A stretch of 64,000 nucleotides of DNA from Providencia rettgeri (lineage in GTDB: Bacteria > Pseudomonadota > Gammaproteobacteria > Enterobacterales > Enterobacteriaceae). How positions within the stretch are numbered: the first letter of the stretch is position 1; every line of letters begins with the position of its first letter. Shown here in pieces: positions 1 through 10,224 of this stretch. The notes below the pieces were generated by a model that was not told the DNA's origin, ran no database searches, and saw only the letters and a program-made list of their open reading frames with translations. The DNA lies in the NCBI RefSeq assembly GCF_041075285.1, contig NZ_CP163512.1:3410001-3474000 (forward strand), given 5' to 3'. The position numbers and the translations under genes are program-made.

Positions 1-623
1 CGACAAACATATTGATAGGCTTCATCCAGTGACATCTGATGTTGTGCCATTAACGGCTGCATTTCTTCATCTGCCATCGGTGTTTTCACCCAACCTGGAC
101 AGATTGCATTTGCGCGCACCCCCTCTTTACCAAAGTCCCGCGCGACAGAACGCATTAGCCCAATCAAGGCATGCTTAGCTGTCACATAAGCGCAAGATTC
201 TGGTCCAGCAGCGAAAGAGGCTATCGACCCCACAAACAGCACATTGCCCTTTTGCTGAATTAATGACGGTAAACAACCTCGGACACTGGCAAATGCGCTG
301 TCTAGATTCGCGCGCATCGATTGGTGCCAAAGTGCGTCACTCACTTTATCCACAGCCCCTAGCCCCATTCCACCAGCACTACAAATCAGCACATCAATAT
401 GATCGGTATGTTGAAAAATATGCGGCAAAATAACCTGTTGCCACGCTTCTTCTGTTGAGACATCCGCAACAATTGGTATCGCACCGCTGACTGTTGCGAC
501 ATCTTCTAAGGGGGCGGCACGTCGACCAATCACAAACACCGTATCGCCTTGCTGCCTAAATAGCTGCGCGCAAGCACTACCTATCCCCGTGCCACCACCA
601 GTGATCACTACAGTACGAGACAT
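1..623 (-). CDS. SDR-family oxidoreductase, C-terminus beyond window
   Basis: This is the first 207 residues of a short-chain dehydrogenase/reductase; the 3' end lies left of the window. The cytosolic NAD(P)-dependent fold is shown by the glycine-rich motif TGGGTGIG at residues 8-15, CSAGG at about 81-85 in place of the usual NAG, Asn106, and the catalytic Ser133, Tyr146 and Lys150 (YVTAK). ICPGWVKTPM after the active site is also typical of the family. The start is the ATG whose complement lies at 621-623. The substrate cannot be told from sequence. No partner gene is visible, since the next gene (ppc) is on the same strand but more than 350 bases upstream. Confidence 0.85.
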   Translation of the reverse strand, partial: MSRTVVITGGGTGIGSACAQLFRQQGDTVFVIGRRAAPLEDVATVSGAIPIVADVSTEEAWQQVILPHIFQHTDHIDVLICSAGGMGLGAVDKVSDALWHQSMRANLDSAFASVRGCLPSLIQQKGNVLFVGSIASFAAGPESCAYVTAKHALIGLMRSVARDFGKEGVRANAICPGWVKTPMADEEMQPLMAQHQMSLDEAYQYVC

Positions 624-800
624 CTCCCCCCCTTTCACTATGTTAATTTTGGGTTAATCGATTTGTTAATATAGAAACAAATAACGGTTGATGACTATCG
701 ACCAAAGGAATGAATATGGCAAAACAAGGTGAAAAATTGGCGGGAATGGAAGGAAAGTCACATAAACGCTTGTCATGCTGAAACAATGCTAAGAGGGCGT

Positions 801-931
801 CAGACTGCCGACACATAAAATGTTAGGCAGCAGGTTGGATAGGTTTTGAAAATAAACAAGGAAAATCAATATATTGATTTTCGCCTAATAACACAAAGTG
901 GGAAAACCACGCTTTATCCCACTTTGTCAAC
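801..931 (-). repeat. Structured intergenic repeat, copy A, behind ppc terminator
   Basis: Read on the minus strand this 131-base segment is nearly the same as 23032-23169. It has three parts: an inverted repeat ACAAAGTGGGA/TCCCACTTTGT, the perfect palindrome AAAATCAATATATTGATTTT in the middle, and a third weak hairpin (ACAT/ATGT) near its end. It starts directly after the ppc terminator stem and ends with CAGTCTG. The next ten bases (791-800, AAGAGGGCGT on the plus strand) are exactly complementary to 938-947, part of the ppc terminator arm, so the element is enclosed by a long-range inverted repeat. No ORF is present. Its function and mobility are unknown. Confidence 0.85.
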
Positions 932-965
932 AACCAAACGCCCTCTTAACAGAGAGCGCTTGGTT
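932..965 (-). terminator. ppc terminator hairpin
   Basis: A 14-base-pair stem (932-945 with 952-965, two G-U pairs on the RNA) and a six-base loop lie 12 bases after the ppc stop codon. The expected run of U is missing; the repeat at 801-931 begins at the foot of the stem. Confidence 0.6.
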
Positions 966-977
966 TAACTAAAAAGA

Positions 978-3617
978 CTATCCTGTATTACGCATCCCTG
1001 CTGCAACACCTGCAATAGTCACCATCAGCGCTTGTTCAACGCGCGGGTCTGGGTACTCTTGCTGGCGAGAACGGTGCAGCAATTCTGCCTGTAATACGTT
1101 AAGTGGGTCGGTATACACATTACGCAATGCGATAGATTCGGCGATCCAAGGTAAATCGGCCATCAGTGCTTCATCTTTTGAAACCGCCAGCACGCTTTTA
1201 ATATCATCCGATAACTGGTCACGCAGCTTCTGTCCCAACGGCCACAAGCGCTCTTCCACTAAACGGTGGTCATAATATTCCGCCAGCCATAAGTCAGCTT
1301 TTGCATACACCATCTCTAACATCGCGATCCGTGTATTAAAGAACGGCCACTGTTGCCACATTTCATCAAGTACGGCCTGTTTGCCTTCGTGTTCAATCAC
1401 ATGTTTAAGTGCTGCGCCAGCGCCTAACCATGCCGGCAACATTAAGCGGTTTTGTGTCCACGCGAAAATCCATGGAATGGCACGTAAGGTTTCCACACCG
1501 CCTGTTGGTCGACGTTTTGCTGGGCGTGAGCCTAATGGGAGTTTGCCGAGCTCTTGCTCTGGTGTTGCAGCACGGAAATACGGCACAAAATCTGGCTGCT
1601 CACGAACATAATCACGGTACATGGTGCAAGACACATCAGACAACGAATCCATGACAGATTTCCACTCATTTTTCGGCTCTGGTGGTGGTAATAAATTCGC
1701 TTCTAGAATTGCACTCGCATACAACGCAAGGCTGCTAATCGTGACTTGAGGTAGACCGAACTTAAAGCGGATCATTTCCCCTTGTTCTGTCACACGTAAG
1801 CCACCTTTTAAGCTCCCTGGTGGTTGAGACAGCAGTGCAGAATGTGCTGGTGCACCACCACGACCTATTGTACCGCCACGTCCGTGGAATAAGGTCAGCG
1901 TAACGCCTTCTTTTTCACACAGTTTGATTAATGCATCTTGTGCGCGATATTGCGCCCATGATGCTGCCATCACCCCCGCGTCTTTTGCGGAGTCTGAGTA
2001 GCCAATCATCACCATTTGGCGATCATCAATAAGGTTGCGATACCACTCAATACTTAACAATTTAGTCATAACGCTTTCGGCGTTATTCAAGTCCTCAAGG
2101 GTTTCAAATAACGGCGCAACAGGCAGACGAATAGAAGCCCCCGCTTCTTTTAGCAATAATTTTACGGCTAAAACATCCGAAGGGACTTTTGCCATGGAAA
2201 TAACATAAGCGGCGATGGAATCATTTTTTGCTTTAGCTATCACACGGCAAGTTTCAAACACTTCCTGGGTTTCTACGCTTGGCTGCCAATCCTGCGGGAT
2301 CAGCGGACGACGTGATTGCAATTCGGTTAACAAGAATTGCTGTTTTTCCTCTTCAGACCACTGCCCATAATCACCTAACCCTAAATACTGAGTGAGTTCT
2401 GCGATGGCATCTGTATGGCGTGTGCTTTCTTGACGTACATCGATACGCACCAGTTGCAAACCAAAACAGCGAATGCGACGCAAAGTATCCAGTAGCTGAC
2501 CATTAGCAATAATTTTCATATTGCAGGCAATCAATGATTGATAACAGGCGTATAGCGGATCCCATAACTGCGCGTTATCCGTTAATAAATCTGCGGGAGG
2601 CAGCACTTGTTCGCCTTTCACACGGCGCTCTAAATATTCCAGCGTGGAGAATAATTGGCTGCGCAAGTTTTTGGCGATTTGGCGATAAGGTTCGTCAATA
2701 TCATCGCCCCCAGCTAAAGCGCGCAGTTCAGGCGTGGCTTCTGTCATGGACAACTCAGACACTAACACCTGAATATCTTTAAGGAATAAATCTGCGGCTT
2801 TCCAACGACTTAGTAGCAAGACATGGCGAGTGACATCTGCCGTCACATTTGGGTTACCATCGCGATCCCCCCCCATCCATGATGTAAAACGGATTGGATT
2901 AGCTTCAACAGGGAGAACCGCCCCAATGGACTCTTCTAACTGCTCATTAAACTCGCGCAAAAATGCAGGAACCCCTTCCCACAGTGAGTTTTCAACAACA
3001 GCAAACCCCCATTTCGCTTCATCTATTGGCGTTGGGCGGATCTTACGGATTTCATCTGTGTGCCATGATTGAGCCACTAATTGACGCAAACGGCGCATAA
3101 TGTTATTGCGCTCATAATCCGCAATATCATCGTGATCGAGTTGAGATAAACAATTATTCACCTCAACCAATTTGTGGATCAAGGTGCGGCGTGCAATTTC
3201 AGTTGGATGAGCGGTTAACACCAACTCGATGGATAACTGTTCCACGGCTTTTTGGATATCGTTATCGGTAAAACTTTTATCTTTTAAGCGGCTAAATAAT
3301 TTTTTCAATGCCACAGGGTTACTTGCGGCTTCACCATGTGGAGAAATACTGTGGTACTGTTCAGCCACGTTAGTCAGGTTTAAGAATTGGTTAAACGCCC
3401 TTGCAACGGGAAGCAATTCATCATTTGAGAGGTTCTGTAATGTCATCAGCAGTTTTTGGCGCTGGACTTCATTACCTGCACGGGAGGATTTAGAAAGCTT
3501 ACGAATGGATTCAACTTTATCAAGTATATCCTCCCCTAATGCTTCCTTGATGGTATCGCCGAGTAGCTTACCCAGCATACTGACATTACTGCGCATTGCG
3601 GAATATTGCTGATTCAT
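978..3617 (-). CDS. ppc: Phosphoenolpyruvate carboxylase
   Basis: The product carboxylates phosphoenolpyruvate with bicarbonate to oxaloacetate, the anaplerotic step that refills the TCA cycle; it is a cytosolic homotetramer. At 879 residues it is close to the 883 of E. coli. Visible signatures are [14 protein letters not shown] with the catalytic His137, [14 protein letters not shown] with the active-site lysine, the mobile glycine loop [12 protein letters not shown], and the conserved C-terminal MRNTG that helps bind the inhibitor aspartate. The ATG start aligns with E. coli ([17 protein letters not shown]). It is a single gene, with a free 3' hairpin and a 396-base upstream gap that separates it from metL. 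Confidence 0.98.
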   Translation of the reverse strand: MNQQYSAMRSNVSMLGKLLGDTIKEALGEDILDKVESIRKLSKSSRAGNEVQRQKLLMTLQNLSNDELLPVARAFNQFLNLTNVAEQYHSISPHGEAASNPVALKKLFSRLKDKSFTDNDIQKAVEQLSIELVLTAHPTEIARRTLIHKLVEVNNCLSQLDHDDIADYERNNIMRRLRQLVAQSWHTDEIRKIRPTPIDEAKWGFAVVENSLWEGVPAFLREFNEQLEESIGAVLPVEANPIRFTSWMGGDRDGNPNVTADVTRHVLLLSRWKAADLFLKDIQVLVSELSMTEATPELRALAGGDDIDEPYRQIAKNLRSQLFSTLEYLERRVKGEQVLPPADLLTDNAQLWDPLYACYQSLIACNMKIIANGQLLDTLRRIRCFGLQLVRIDVRQESTRHTDAIAELTQYLGLGDYGQWSEEEKQQFLLTELQSRRPLIPQDWQPSVETQEVFETCRVIAKAKNDSIAAYVISMAKVPSDVLAVKLLLKEAGASIRLPVAPLFETLEDLNNAESVMTKLLSIEWYRNLIDDRQMVMIGYSDSAKDAGVMAASWAQYRAQDALIKLCEKEGVTLTLFHGRGGTIGRGGAPAHSALLSQPPGSLKGGLRVTEQGEMIRFKFGLPQVTISSLALYASAILEANLLPPPEPKNEWKSVMDSLSDVSCTMYRDYVREQPDFVPYFRAATPEQELGKLPLGSRPAKRRPTGGVETLRAIPWIFAWTQNRLMLPAWLGAGAALKHVIEHEGKQAVLDEMWQQWPFFNTRIAMLEMVYAKADLWLAEYYDHRLVEERLWPLGQKLRDQLSDDIKSVLAVSKDEALMADLPWIAESIALRNVYTDPLNVLQAELLHRSRQQEYPDPRVEQALMVTIAGVAAGMRNTG

Positions 3618-3971
3618 GAGACTCCTGACCTTGTGCTTCTGGCAGAATGCATCCCCGCACTAAGCACGGTTAACAGACTGCGACCTGTTTCCTGTAACAA
3701 AATTTCAGTCGGCTGCGTTAGAGTTGTCGTTTTGTGATACAGCCCGCTAAATTTACCCTTGAGTGTATATTCATATCAGAAAAAAATGGCTTTGGGGGAT
3801 TTTTCTGAAATTTAATTACAGCTTTATTTTTATTAATTTTTCTTATTTAAGTATTGTTTCAGCGCAATATATCGTCGATTCAGCACTTTTAAGACATGAA
3901 TAATGTTAAAGAATTAAATCATCAGAATAAAAAGAGGGAAAAAATAACCTGTATTAAAAAATTTCATAATG
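3618..3971. other. Intergenic region between ppc and metL
   Basis: This stretch must hold the ppc promoter. Its half nearer metL is very AT-rich. I see no gene, no repeat and no convincing operator; the argE gene found beside ppc in E. coli is absent here. Confidence 0.5.
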
Positions 3972-4000
3972 TATTGGCACCCCGAATAAGGGCACCAATA
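3972..4000 (-). terminator. metL terminator hairpin
   Basis: An 11-base-pair stem (TATTGG..CCC type, two G-U pairs on the minus-strand RNA) with a seven-base loop lies 13 bases beyond the metL stop. It is followed only by a loose AT-rich stretch, so the terminator may be weak. Confidence 0.5.
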
Positions 4001-4013
4001 CTCGGAAAAGAGG

Positions 4014-6455
4014 CTATAACAATTGAGATAGGCGGTTTAAATCTGATTGGATTGCCCCGGCGGTGACATCTCGCCCGGCTCCCGGACCGCGGATCACTAG
4101 GGGGTTATCACGATACCAACGGCTTTCAATAGCAAAAACGTTATCACCTGGTAATAACGAAGCCAGCGGGTGATCGGGTTTTACTGCTTCCACCCCCACT
4201 TTGGCTTTTCCTTTCACTGCATCAAAACGCGCCACATAACGTAATACTAACCCGAGTTCTTGTGCGGCTTCTAAGCGCTGCTGCATTTGCTCATTGATAA
4301 CGGCGCTATTTTCGAAAAACTCATCCAAAGAGCCGGTCTGTGCTTGCTTAGGTACTAATGATTCAACACGTACTTCATCCGGTTCGATGTCATAACCTGC
4401 CTCGCGGGCTAAAATAATCAGCTTACGCATGACATCTTGCCCGGAAAGGTCAATACGTGGGTCAGGCTCCGTTAAGCCTTGCTGCCACGCTTGTTCCACG
4501 AGCTCACTAAATGGCACCGTACCATCAAATTGCAAAAATAACCAAGACAATGTGCCCGAGAAAATACCGCTGATCGCCAATATCCCATCACCGCTTTCTT
4601 TTAAGTCACGCACCGTGTAGTTAATTGGTAACCCCGCCCCCACCGTCGCGTTATATAACCAATGGCGACCTGTTTTCGAAAATGCATCACGAATTTGGCG
4701 ATATTGCTCTGTTGGCGATGCACCTGCGATTTTGTTGGCGCTGATCACATGAAAACCGTAACTGGCGAAATCCACATAACTTTCGGCTAGGGCTTCACTG
4801 GCAGTCACATCTAAGACGACTAAGTCATCATACGGGTGAGAGCGCATCCAAAGGAATAAATTATCATCTTCATGTTCAACAGCTTCATCATCAAAAAAGG
4901 CTAACGCACGGCTTGGGTCGATACCTTGATAATTCAATAAGCTGCGTCGGCTATCCACTACCCCCGCCAACACAAAATCAAAGTCACTACGGGCTGAAAT
5001 ATTGTGCTGCTCCGCGGCAAAAAGTTCTAACCAACGTGCACCGATATTGCCTTTACCAAACAGCACTAAGCCGATACGCTTTTCGGCGCGGAACAAGCTT
5101 TGGTGCATTCCTTGGATAAGATGTTCAGTTTGGTTAGTTCGCAGTACCGCAACTAAGCTGATGGCATCTTCCGAGTGCCAAATAAATTCCACGGGTTGGC
5201 CTTTCAGTTCTTCATAAAAACGGTGGCTATGTAACGGTTTTTTACAAACCCCTGCGCCAACTAAGGCCACTAAAGAGAAACCTTCACGTAAGGATAATGC
5301 CCCAGGTAACGCCGCCTCTTCGAGCACATTTAGCGCACTTTCCACAATCTCAGAGGTATAACAGAGCTGAATTAACGCGCGATCATCGTGAATTCCCTGC
5401 GCAAGTGGACGCAACTGTACGCGCTTGAGCAGTAAATCCACATCTTTGCAGATTTGTTTAAAATCACGCCCGGCTGCAATGCGCAGCTCAATTAAGCAAA
5501 CATCATCGTGGCTCGTGACAATTTTTGCCCCTGCACCAGAAGCTAAAACGCGCTCTATTTTTGTAGAACCCTGCTCTGGCTGGTAACTGCATCTTAGCTG
5601 CAAGTCAATATTGCTCACAGAAACAGGTTGCAAAGTCCGAGTATGTAACACAGGAGCCGCTAAACGCGCTAATTCACTCGCTTCATCGAGACGTAATAAA
5701 GGCAGCAAGCACGCATCTTTGACTTTACGAGGATCGGCACTGTACACCCCAGCAACGTCACTCCAAATTGTGACTTTTGCCACATCGGCTAATGCACCAA
5801 CTTGGGTCGCAGAATAGTCACTGCCATTACGCCCTAACAGAACTGTTTCCCCTTGTTGATTGCGTGAGATAAACCCTGTGACAACAATACGACGATTAGG
5901 TAATTGGGTTAGCAGTTGCCGTAATAAATAGCGTGATTGTATCTCATCCACCTGTGGTTGTGCGGCACGTTCTGCACGTAAAAATAAACGCGCATCCAGC
6001 CAAGCACTTGCCATACCTGTTTGCGCTAATACTTCGGACATCAAACGCGCTGACCAAATTTCACCATGCCCGACAACTTCCGCATAAATCGCATCATTGG
6101 CTGGTTGATCAAGTAATGCGCTTAAACGCTCTAAATCTTGAATAAATAATTGGCTCAATACTTCCGCTTGTTTTTCAGGTAGAAGGCTATTAATTAAATC
6201 CAACTGATAACGACGCAAGGACTGCTGTGCTTGATGAGCCGATATACGATCACTTTGGCTCAGCTTTAGCCAATTAATCAATTGATTAGTTGTACTGCCA
6301 GCTGCGGAAACCACCATTAAATCACCGGGTTGGCTATAGTTCGCCATAATAGCTGCGACTCGCTGGTAACACTTCGCATCCGCTAAACTACTTCCCCCAA
6401 ACTTATGTAACTGACGGTGACAAGGTGCCACCTCAACCGCTGTTAGTACACTCAT
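4014..6455 (-). CDS. metL: Bifunctional aspartokinase II / homoserine dehydrogenase II
   Basis: This fusion enzyme catalyses the first and third steps of the aspartate pathway (aspartate to aspartyl phosphate, aspartate semialdehyde to homoserine), feeding methionine synthesis in the cytosol. The N-terminal kinase domain shows HKFGGSSLAD at residues 17-26, GRNGSDYSA and the ACT-like linker; the C-terminal dehydrogenase shows GKGNIGARWLELF and NATVGAGLPIN. It has 813 residues against 810 in E. coli. I chose the ATG at 6455 because GGAG lies six bases before it and the protein then begins MSVL as in E. coli; an in-frame TTG one codon earlier is less likely. It follows metB by 11 bases as one operon, presumably under the MetJ boxes at 7670-7709. 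Confidence 0.97.
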   Translation of the reverse strand: MSVLTAVEVAPCHRQLHKFGGSSLADAKCYQRVAAIMANYSQPGDLMVVSAAGSTTNQLINWLKLSQSDRISAHQAQQSLRRYQLDLINSLLPEKQAEVLSQLFIQDLERLSALLDQPANDAIYAEVVGHGEIWSARLMSEVLAQTGMASAWLDARLFLRAERAAQPQVDEIQSRYLLRQLLTQLPNRRIVVTGFISRNQQGETVLLGRNGSDYSATQVGALADVAKVTIWSDVAGVYSADPRKVKDACLLPLLRLDEASELARLAAPVLHTRTLQPVSVSNIDLQLRCSYQPEQGSTKIERVLASGAGAKIVTSHDDVCLIELRIAAGRDFKQICKDVDLLLKRVQLRPLAQGIHDDRALIQLCYTSEIVESALNVLEEAALPGALSLREGFSLVALVGAGVCKKPLHSHRFYEELKGQPVEFIWHSEDAISLVAVLRTNQTEHLIQGMHQSLFRAEKRIGLVLFGKGNIGARWLELFAAEQHNISARSDFDFVLAGVVDSRRSLLNYQGIDPSRALAFFDDEAVEHEDDNLFLWMRSHPYDDLVVLDVTASEALAESYVDFASYGFHVISANKIAGASPTEQYRQIRDAFSKTGRHWLYNATVGAGLPINYTVRDLKESGDGILAISGIFSGTLSWLFLQFDGTVPFSELVEQAWQQGLTEPDPRIDLSGQDVMRKLIILAREAGYDIEPDEVRVESLVPKQAQTGSLDEFFENSAVINEQMQQRLEAAQELGLVLRYVARFDAVKGKAKVGVEAVKPDHPLASLLPGDNVFAIESRWYRDNPLVIRGPGAGRDVTAGAIQSDLNRLSQLL

Positions 6456-6466
6456 CAAAAACTCCG

Positions 6467-7627
6467 CTAACGTTGTGCCGCAACCTTGAATGCTTGGTCT
6501 AAATCTGCAATTAAATCCTGCGCATCTTCTATCCCGACAGAAATCCGCAATAAACTATCTGTAATGCCCGCCTCAAAACGTGCCTGTGCAGACATACCTG
6601 CATGGGTCATTGTGGCTGTGTGCGAAATCAATGTTTCAACTCCACCTAATGATTCCGCTAATGTGAACAGCTTTAGAGCCCGTAAGAAATGACGTAACTG
6701 TGCTTCATCACCTGCAAATTCAAAACTTAGCATTGCCCCAAAACCTTTTTGTTGTTTAAGTGCAATTTCGTGCCCTGGATGATCGTCTAATGCAGGATAA
6801 TACAATTTTTTGACCAAAGGCTGAGCTTTAAGATATTTTACGATTTCATGTGCATTTTGTTGCTGCTGTAAAATCCGTGGGGATAAGGTTCGGATCCCTC
6901 TTAATAATAAATAGCTATCAAATGCCCCACCTGTTACACCAATATTATTGGCCCACCATGCTAATTCTATTGCCCATTTCTCATCTTTTGCAATCACTAC
7001 GCCAGCCACAATATCTGAATGGCCATTAAGATATTTTGTACATGAATGCACGACAAAGTCCGCACCAAGTGCAATAGGCTGCTGAAGTACTGGACTCAAA
7101 AATGTGTTGTCCACAACAACCAGCGCGCCCGCTTCATGAGCTAACTGAGCAATCTGCTGGATATCAAAAATTCTTAATAACGGGTTGCTCGGTGTTTCAA
7201 TTAGCACTAATTTTGGTTTTTTCGCTAGTGCAGCCCGCAAAGCGCTTTCATTACTTTGATCAACAAACTGGACTTGATATGCACCACGCTCATGTTGACT
7301 ATTAAATAAACGGTAACTCCCGCCGTAGCAGTCATGGGGGGCAACTAGTAAATCCCCCGGACGTAAAAATACCGTGCAGATTAGGTGAAGCGCTGACATG
7401 CCACTGTTGGTCATCACCGCACCGCTCCCTCCTTCCAGTTGCGCCAATGTTTTTTGCACAATATCACGACCGGGGTTACCACGACGTGAATAATCATGGG
7501 CACGAGGTTCATTAAAGTCAGTAAAATTATAAGTACTGGATAAATAAATGGGAGGCACTACGCAACCAAATTGTTGGTCTTCATTTAATCCATTATGAAT
7601 TGCGATGGTTGACGGTTTGTAAGTCAT
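6467..7627 (-). CDS. metB: Cystathionine gamma-synthase
   Basis: This PLP enzyme joins O-succinylhomoserine and cysteine to cystathionine in methionine synthesis; it is a cytosolic tetramer. The 386-residue length equals that of E. coli MetB. The cofactor lysine is Lys198 in HSCTKYLNGHSD, with VVDNTF (Asp173) contacting the pyridine nitrogen and DYSRRGNPGRD for phosphate binding. It is the first gene of the metBL operon and is divergent from metJ, with the operator boxes 43-82 bases upstream of its start. Confidence 0.97.
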   Translation of the reverse strand: MTYKPSTIAIHNGLNEDQQFGCVVPPIYLSSTYNFTDFNEPRAHDYSRRGNPGRDIVQKTLAQLEGGSGAVMTNSGMSALHLICTVFLRPGDLLVAPHDCYGGSYRLFNSQHERGAYQVQFVDQSNESALRAALAKKPKLVLIETPSNPLLRIFDIQQIAQLAHEAGALVVVDNTFLSPVLQQPIALGADFVVHSCTKYLNGHSDIVAGVVIAKDEKWAIELAWWANNIGVTGGAFDSYLLLRGIRTLSPRILQQQQNAHEIVKYLKAQPLVKKLYYPALDDHPGHEIALKQQKGFGAMLSFEFAGDEAQLRHFLRALKLFTLAESLGGVETLISHTATMTHAGMSAQARFEAGITDSLLRISVGIEDAQDLIADLDQAFKVAAQR

Positions 7628-7669
7628 AAACGCTTCTCCTGAACAGTGATAGTTCGAATCATACCCACC

Positions 7670-7709
7670 GGATGTTTAGACGTCAACATATCTAGACGTC
7701 TAAACCTCT
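7670..7709. promoter_or_regulatory. Tandem MetJ operator (met boxes)
   Basis: Five contiguous 8-base units can be read on the plus strand: GGATGTTT, AGACGTCA, ACATATCT, AGACGTCT and AAACCTCT. Units two and four match the MetJ consensus AGACGTCT at 7/8 and 8/8. MetJ dimers with S-adenosylmethionine are known to bind such arrays cooperatively. The position, just upstream of metB in the divergent metB/metJ gap, fits repression of metBL and possibly of metJ itself. Confidence 0.85.
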
Positions 7710-7943
7710 TTACGTTTATATCAAGTAATGGAATAATCAGCCTTAATAATTATGTGTAAATTGATAGTCAATCGCATAAGTAGACTTAGTTCATTAATTT
7801 TATACAACATTTTGTGATAAACTAAGCTAAGTCACGTCTCACATATATGCAGGTCTTCTCAATTTAGGGCTTAGAATAAGTTTCTATTAAAAAGAATATG
7901 CATATTATTTTTAATTATTTACTGAAAATATCCAAGGTATCTC
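7710..7943. other. Rest of metB/metJ divergent promoter region
   Basis: This is an AT-rich region without a gene. It must hold the metJ promoter; no further met box of good quality was found. Confidence 0.5.
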
Positions 7944-8261
7944 ATGGCTGAATGGAATGGTGAATATGTCAGTCCGTATGCTGAACATGGCAAGAAGAGT
8001 GAGCAAGTAAAAAAAATTACAGTATCTATTCCATTGAAGGTACTAAAAATTTTAACTGACGAACGTACTCGGCGTCAGATCAATAACTTGCGTCATGCCA
8101 CTAACAGTGAATTACTGTGTGAAGCATTTTTACATGCCTTCACCGGCCAACCACTGCCAAACGATGAAGATTTGCGCAAAGAACGTAATGACGAGATCCC
8201 TGAAGCTGCGAAAGAGATCATGCGCGAACTGGGTATTAACCCAGAAACGTGGGAATATTAA
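7944..8261 (+). CDS. metJ: Methionine repressor MetJ
   Basis: MetJ is a ribbon-helix-helix repressor of the methionine regulon that binds met boxes with S-adenosylmethionine as corepressor. The 105 residues equal the E. coli length. The DNA-binding beta ribbon is [10 protein letters not shown] at about residues 22-32, and the C-terminus INPETWEY is typical. The start ATG follows TCCAAGGTATCTC, a modest ribosome site. It lies divergent to metB across the operator at 7670-7709, the arrangement seen in other enterics. Confidence 0.97.
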   Translation: MAEWNGEYVSPYAEHGKKSEQVKKITVSIPLKVLKILTDERTRRQINNLRHATNSELLCEAFLHAFTGQPLPNDEDLRKERNDEIPEAAKEIMRELGINPETWEY

Positions 8262-8352
8262 TCCTTACGAATTGTGCATTCGCTATTCAAAAATCCTCAC
8301 TGCGTCACATCGCCCGTGGCGTAGTGCCTCTTTCTAGATAAAAAACGCACTA

Positions 8353-8383
8353 GATTCCTCTGAATTCTTTTCAATTCAGAATC
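8353..8383 (+). terminator. Possible hairpin after metJ
   Basis: GATTC.CTGAATT pairs with AATTCAGAATC around the loop CTTTTC, with a small bulge. There is no U tract, so its role as a terminator is uncertain. Confidence 0.3.
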
Positions 8384-8473
8384 CCCCTCAAGCTTTATCA
8401 CTGACCACGCTCTACACTTTCTGCGAATAACCTATAGTCACAAATAATAATTAAAATTATGAAGGATAGTTCA

Positions 8474-9217
8474 ATGAATAAATATAACCTGACGTTAATT
8501 GGGCTACTTAGCGGTGTGTTGATGGTCACTGCTGGGTGCGGAAATCGCCCACATATGGCATCCCAAGACTATAATAATATCGCAAAACCCCAAGCTTCAG
8601 AGAAAAAACTTGGAACAAAATGGGGAGAAGATGTCAATTCTGCGGTTACCACGGTCAATGCCACTCGCTTAACCAATACGCCCTTTGATACTGCCGCTAT
8701 ATATTACCGTGGTGAAAGAGTCCCGAGTCACATTCAAACCATGAATTATATTTCGTTATCCCCTATCGAAATCAAGGTAACGGATGAACGCGGTCGTAAA
8801 ATGCCTATGTATCGCAATAACCAAGGGCAATATATTTTGCCAGCCCAAGAAGGACAACGTTATCAATTAACCATCAAAAATACCGATAGAAATCGGATTT
8901 ATGAAGTCGTAACAAGTGTCGATGGCATTGATGTATTAAATGGTCGAGCAGGCTCTTATCAAAATAGCGGATATTTAATTCGCCCAAGAAGTGAAGTGAC
9001 AATTGAAGGCTTCCGTAAAAGCCAAAATCAAGTCGCTGCATTCCGCTTTGCGGCTCCTGAAGAGTCCTATGTGAACCAAAATGTCCAAGGTGACGAACGC
9101 AATATTGGTGTCATTGGCTTTGCACTTTTTGAAGTGCGTGAAGAACTCCCTGATTGTGAAGCCAATCCGTTCCCAGCAGAGACACAATACGCTCCAGAAC
9201 CGTGTCGTAAACGTTAG
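8474..9217 (+). CDS. Putative lipoprotein of unknown function
   Basis: I do not recognise a named family. The first 22 residues look like a lipoprotein signal (hydrophobic GLLSGVLMV, then TAGC with Cys22), suggesting a lipid-anchored envelope protein of about 226 residues after cleavage. The rest is soluble and beta-rich, without membrane segments. I chose the ATG at 8474 because GAAGGAT lies about eight bases before it; an in-frame ATG at 8459 would start inside that ribosome site. The gene has its own terminator and lies between metJ and rpmE, where E. coli has other genes, so this pair of envelope genes is a lineage-specific insertion. Confidence 0.75.
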   Translation: MNKYNLTLIGLLSGVLMVTAGCGNRPHMASQDYNNIAKPQASEKKLGTKWGEDVNSAVTTVNATRLTNTPFDTAAIYYRGERVPSHIQTMNYISLSPIEIKVTDERGRKMPMYRNNQGQYILPAQEGQRYQLTIKNTDRNRIYEVVTSVDGIDVLNGRAGSYQNSGYLIRPRSEVTIEGFRKSQNQVAAFRFAAPEESYVNQNVQGDERNIGVIGFALFEVREELPDCEANPFPAETQYAPEPCRKR

Positions 9218-9228
9218 TGATAATAGCG

Positions 9229-9262
9229 AAAAAAGCGTATATCTCACGATTGCGCTTTTTTA
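9229..9262 (+). terminator. Terminator of the lipoprotein gene
   Basis: AAAAAAGCG (9229-9237) pairs with CGCTTTTTT (9253-9261) around a 15-base loop, giving a short stem with U run just after the stop codon. Confidence 0.55.
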
Positions 9263-9461
9263 CGTTGATAAAAAATTCACCAAATAAAGACTGAAATTAT
9301 TAACTTTTATTATATTTTAATTCTAAGTTAATAACATTTCGTCGTGCTATTTGGCAATTTCTCCCATTTATATTGATATTGATCATTTACCTTAAGATAT
9401 AATACATTTTAATTTATAATAAATGCTAATTATTAATAAGCTAAATGGATGGTATTTCACG

Positions 9462-10184
9462 ATGAAAAAAATAATTGCAGTCTCTCTTTTAAGTTTAATC
9501 TCAAGTATGGCGATGGCATCTAACAGCGGCTTTTATGTTTCCGGTAAGATGGGAACCTCCATAGTCAAACTGTCTGACCAAAAATGGTCTGATGAAGATG
9601 ACACCATTGGAGGCGGCAGTAAGACAAAAGGTGTATTTGGTGGCGGTATCGCTCTCGGTTATGATTTATATGATGCAACCTCTTTACCTCTGCGCACAGA
9701 ATTAGATATTACTCTGCGTGGTAAAGCCTCATCTAAGCATAACTTGGGCACAGATTCATGGGATAATGGCAATGGATCTTATTACTACGAAAGTGAAGAT
9801 GGTAAAAACGATATTACCTTAAATACCTTTATGATTAATACTTACTATGATTTCAAAAACCAAACCAACTTCACCCCATATGTGTCTGTTGGCTTAGGTT
9901 TAGCAAGTATTAAACATAAAGCGCAATATATCTATACTGAAACCAATTCAGGTGGCAGTGAATATGATGAATTCTCAAAATCAAAAACCAACAGTAATTT
10001 TGCTTGGAGCTTAGGTTTAGGTTCACAATACGCGATTAATGATAATCTTTCGTTGGACTTAAGCTACCGTTTCTTAGATGCAGGCAAATCTGAGGTTAGT
10101 TATAACGATGATGGCAACACCATTAAATCTAAAGTAAAAGTGCGTAGTAATGACATTATGCTCGGTGTGCTTTATCGCTTCTAA
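9462..10184 (+). CDS. Outer-membrane beta-barrel protein (Opa/OMP_b-brl type)
   Basis: The 240-residue product begins with a clear signal peptide (MKKIIAVSLL..., cleavage likely after AMA at residue 19). It continues as a small barrel: alternating strands such as GFYVSGKMG, FTPYVSVGLGLA, FAWSLGLGSQYAI and LSLDLSYRF, and a final strand MLGVLYRF ending in Phe, the usual signal for barrel insertion by BAM. The loops are acidic and rich in Ser, Gly and Asp. This points to the opacity/Ail-like eight-strand class. Such proteins often serve adhesion or serum resistance, but the role here is inference. The ATG at 9462 is preferred over 9423 because it opens the signal peptide. Confidence 0.8.
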   Translation: MKKIIAVSLLSLISSMAMASNSGFYVSGKMGTSIVKLSDQKWSDEDDTIGGGSKTKGVFGGGIALGYDLYDATSLPLRTELDITLRGKASSKHNLGTDSWDNGNGSYYYESEDGKNDITLNTFMINTYYDFKNQTNFTPYVSVGLGLASIKHKAQYIYTETNSGGSEYDEFSKSKTNSNFAWSLGLGSQYAINDNLSLDLSYRFLDAGKSEVSYNDDGNTIKSKVKVRSNDIMLGVLYRF

Positions 10185-10224
10185 TTTTCCTATTTAGAAA
10201 TACATAGTGCCAATTTTAGGCATC

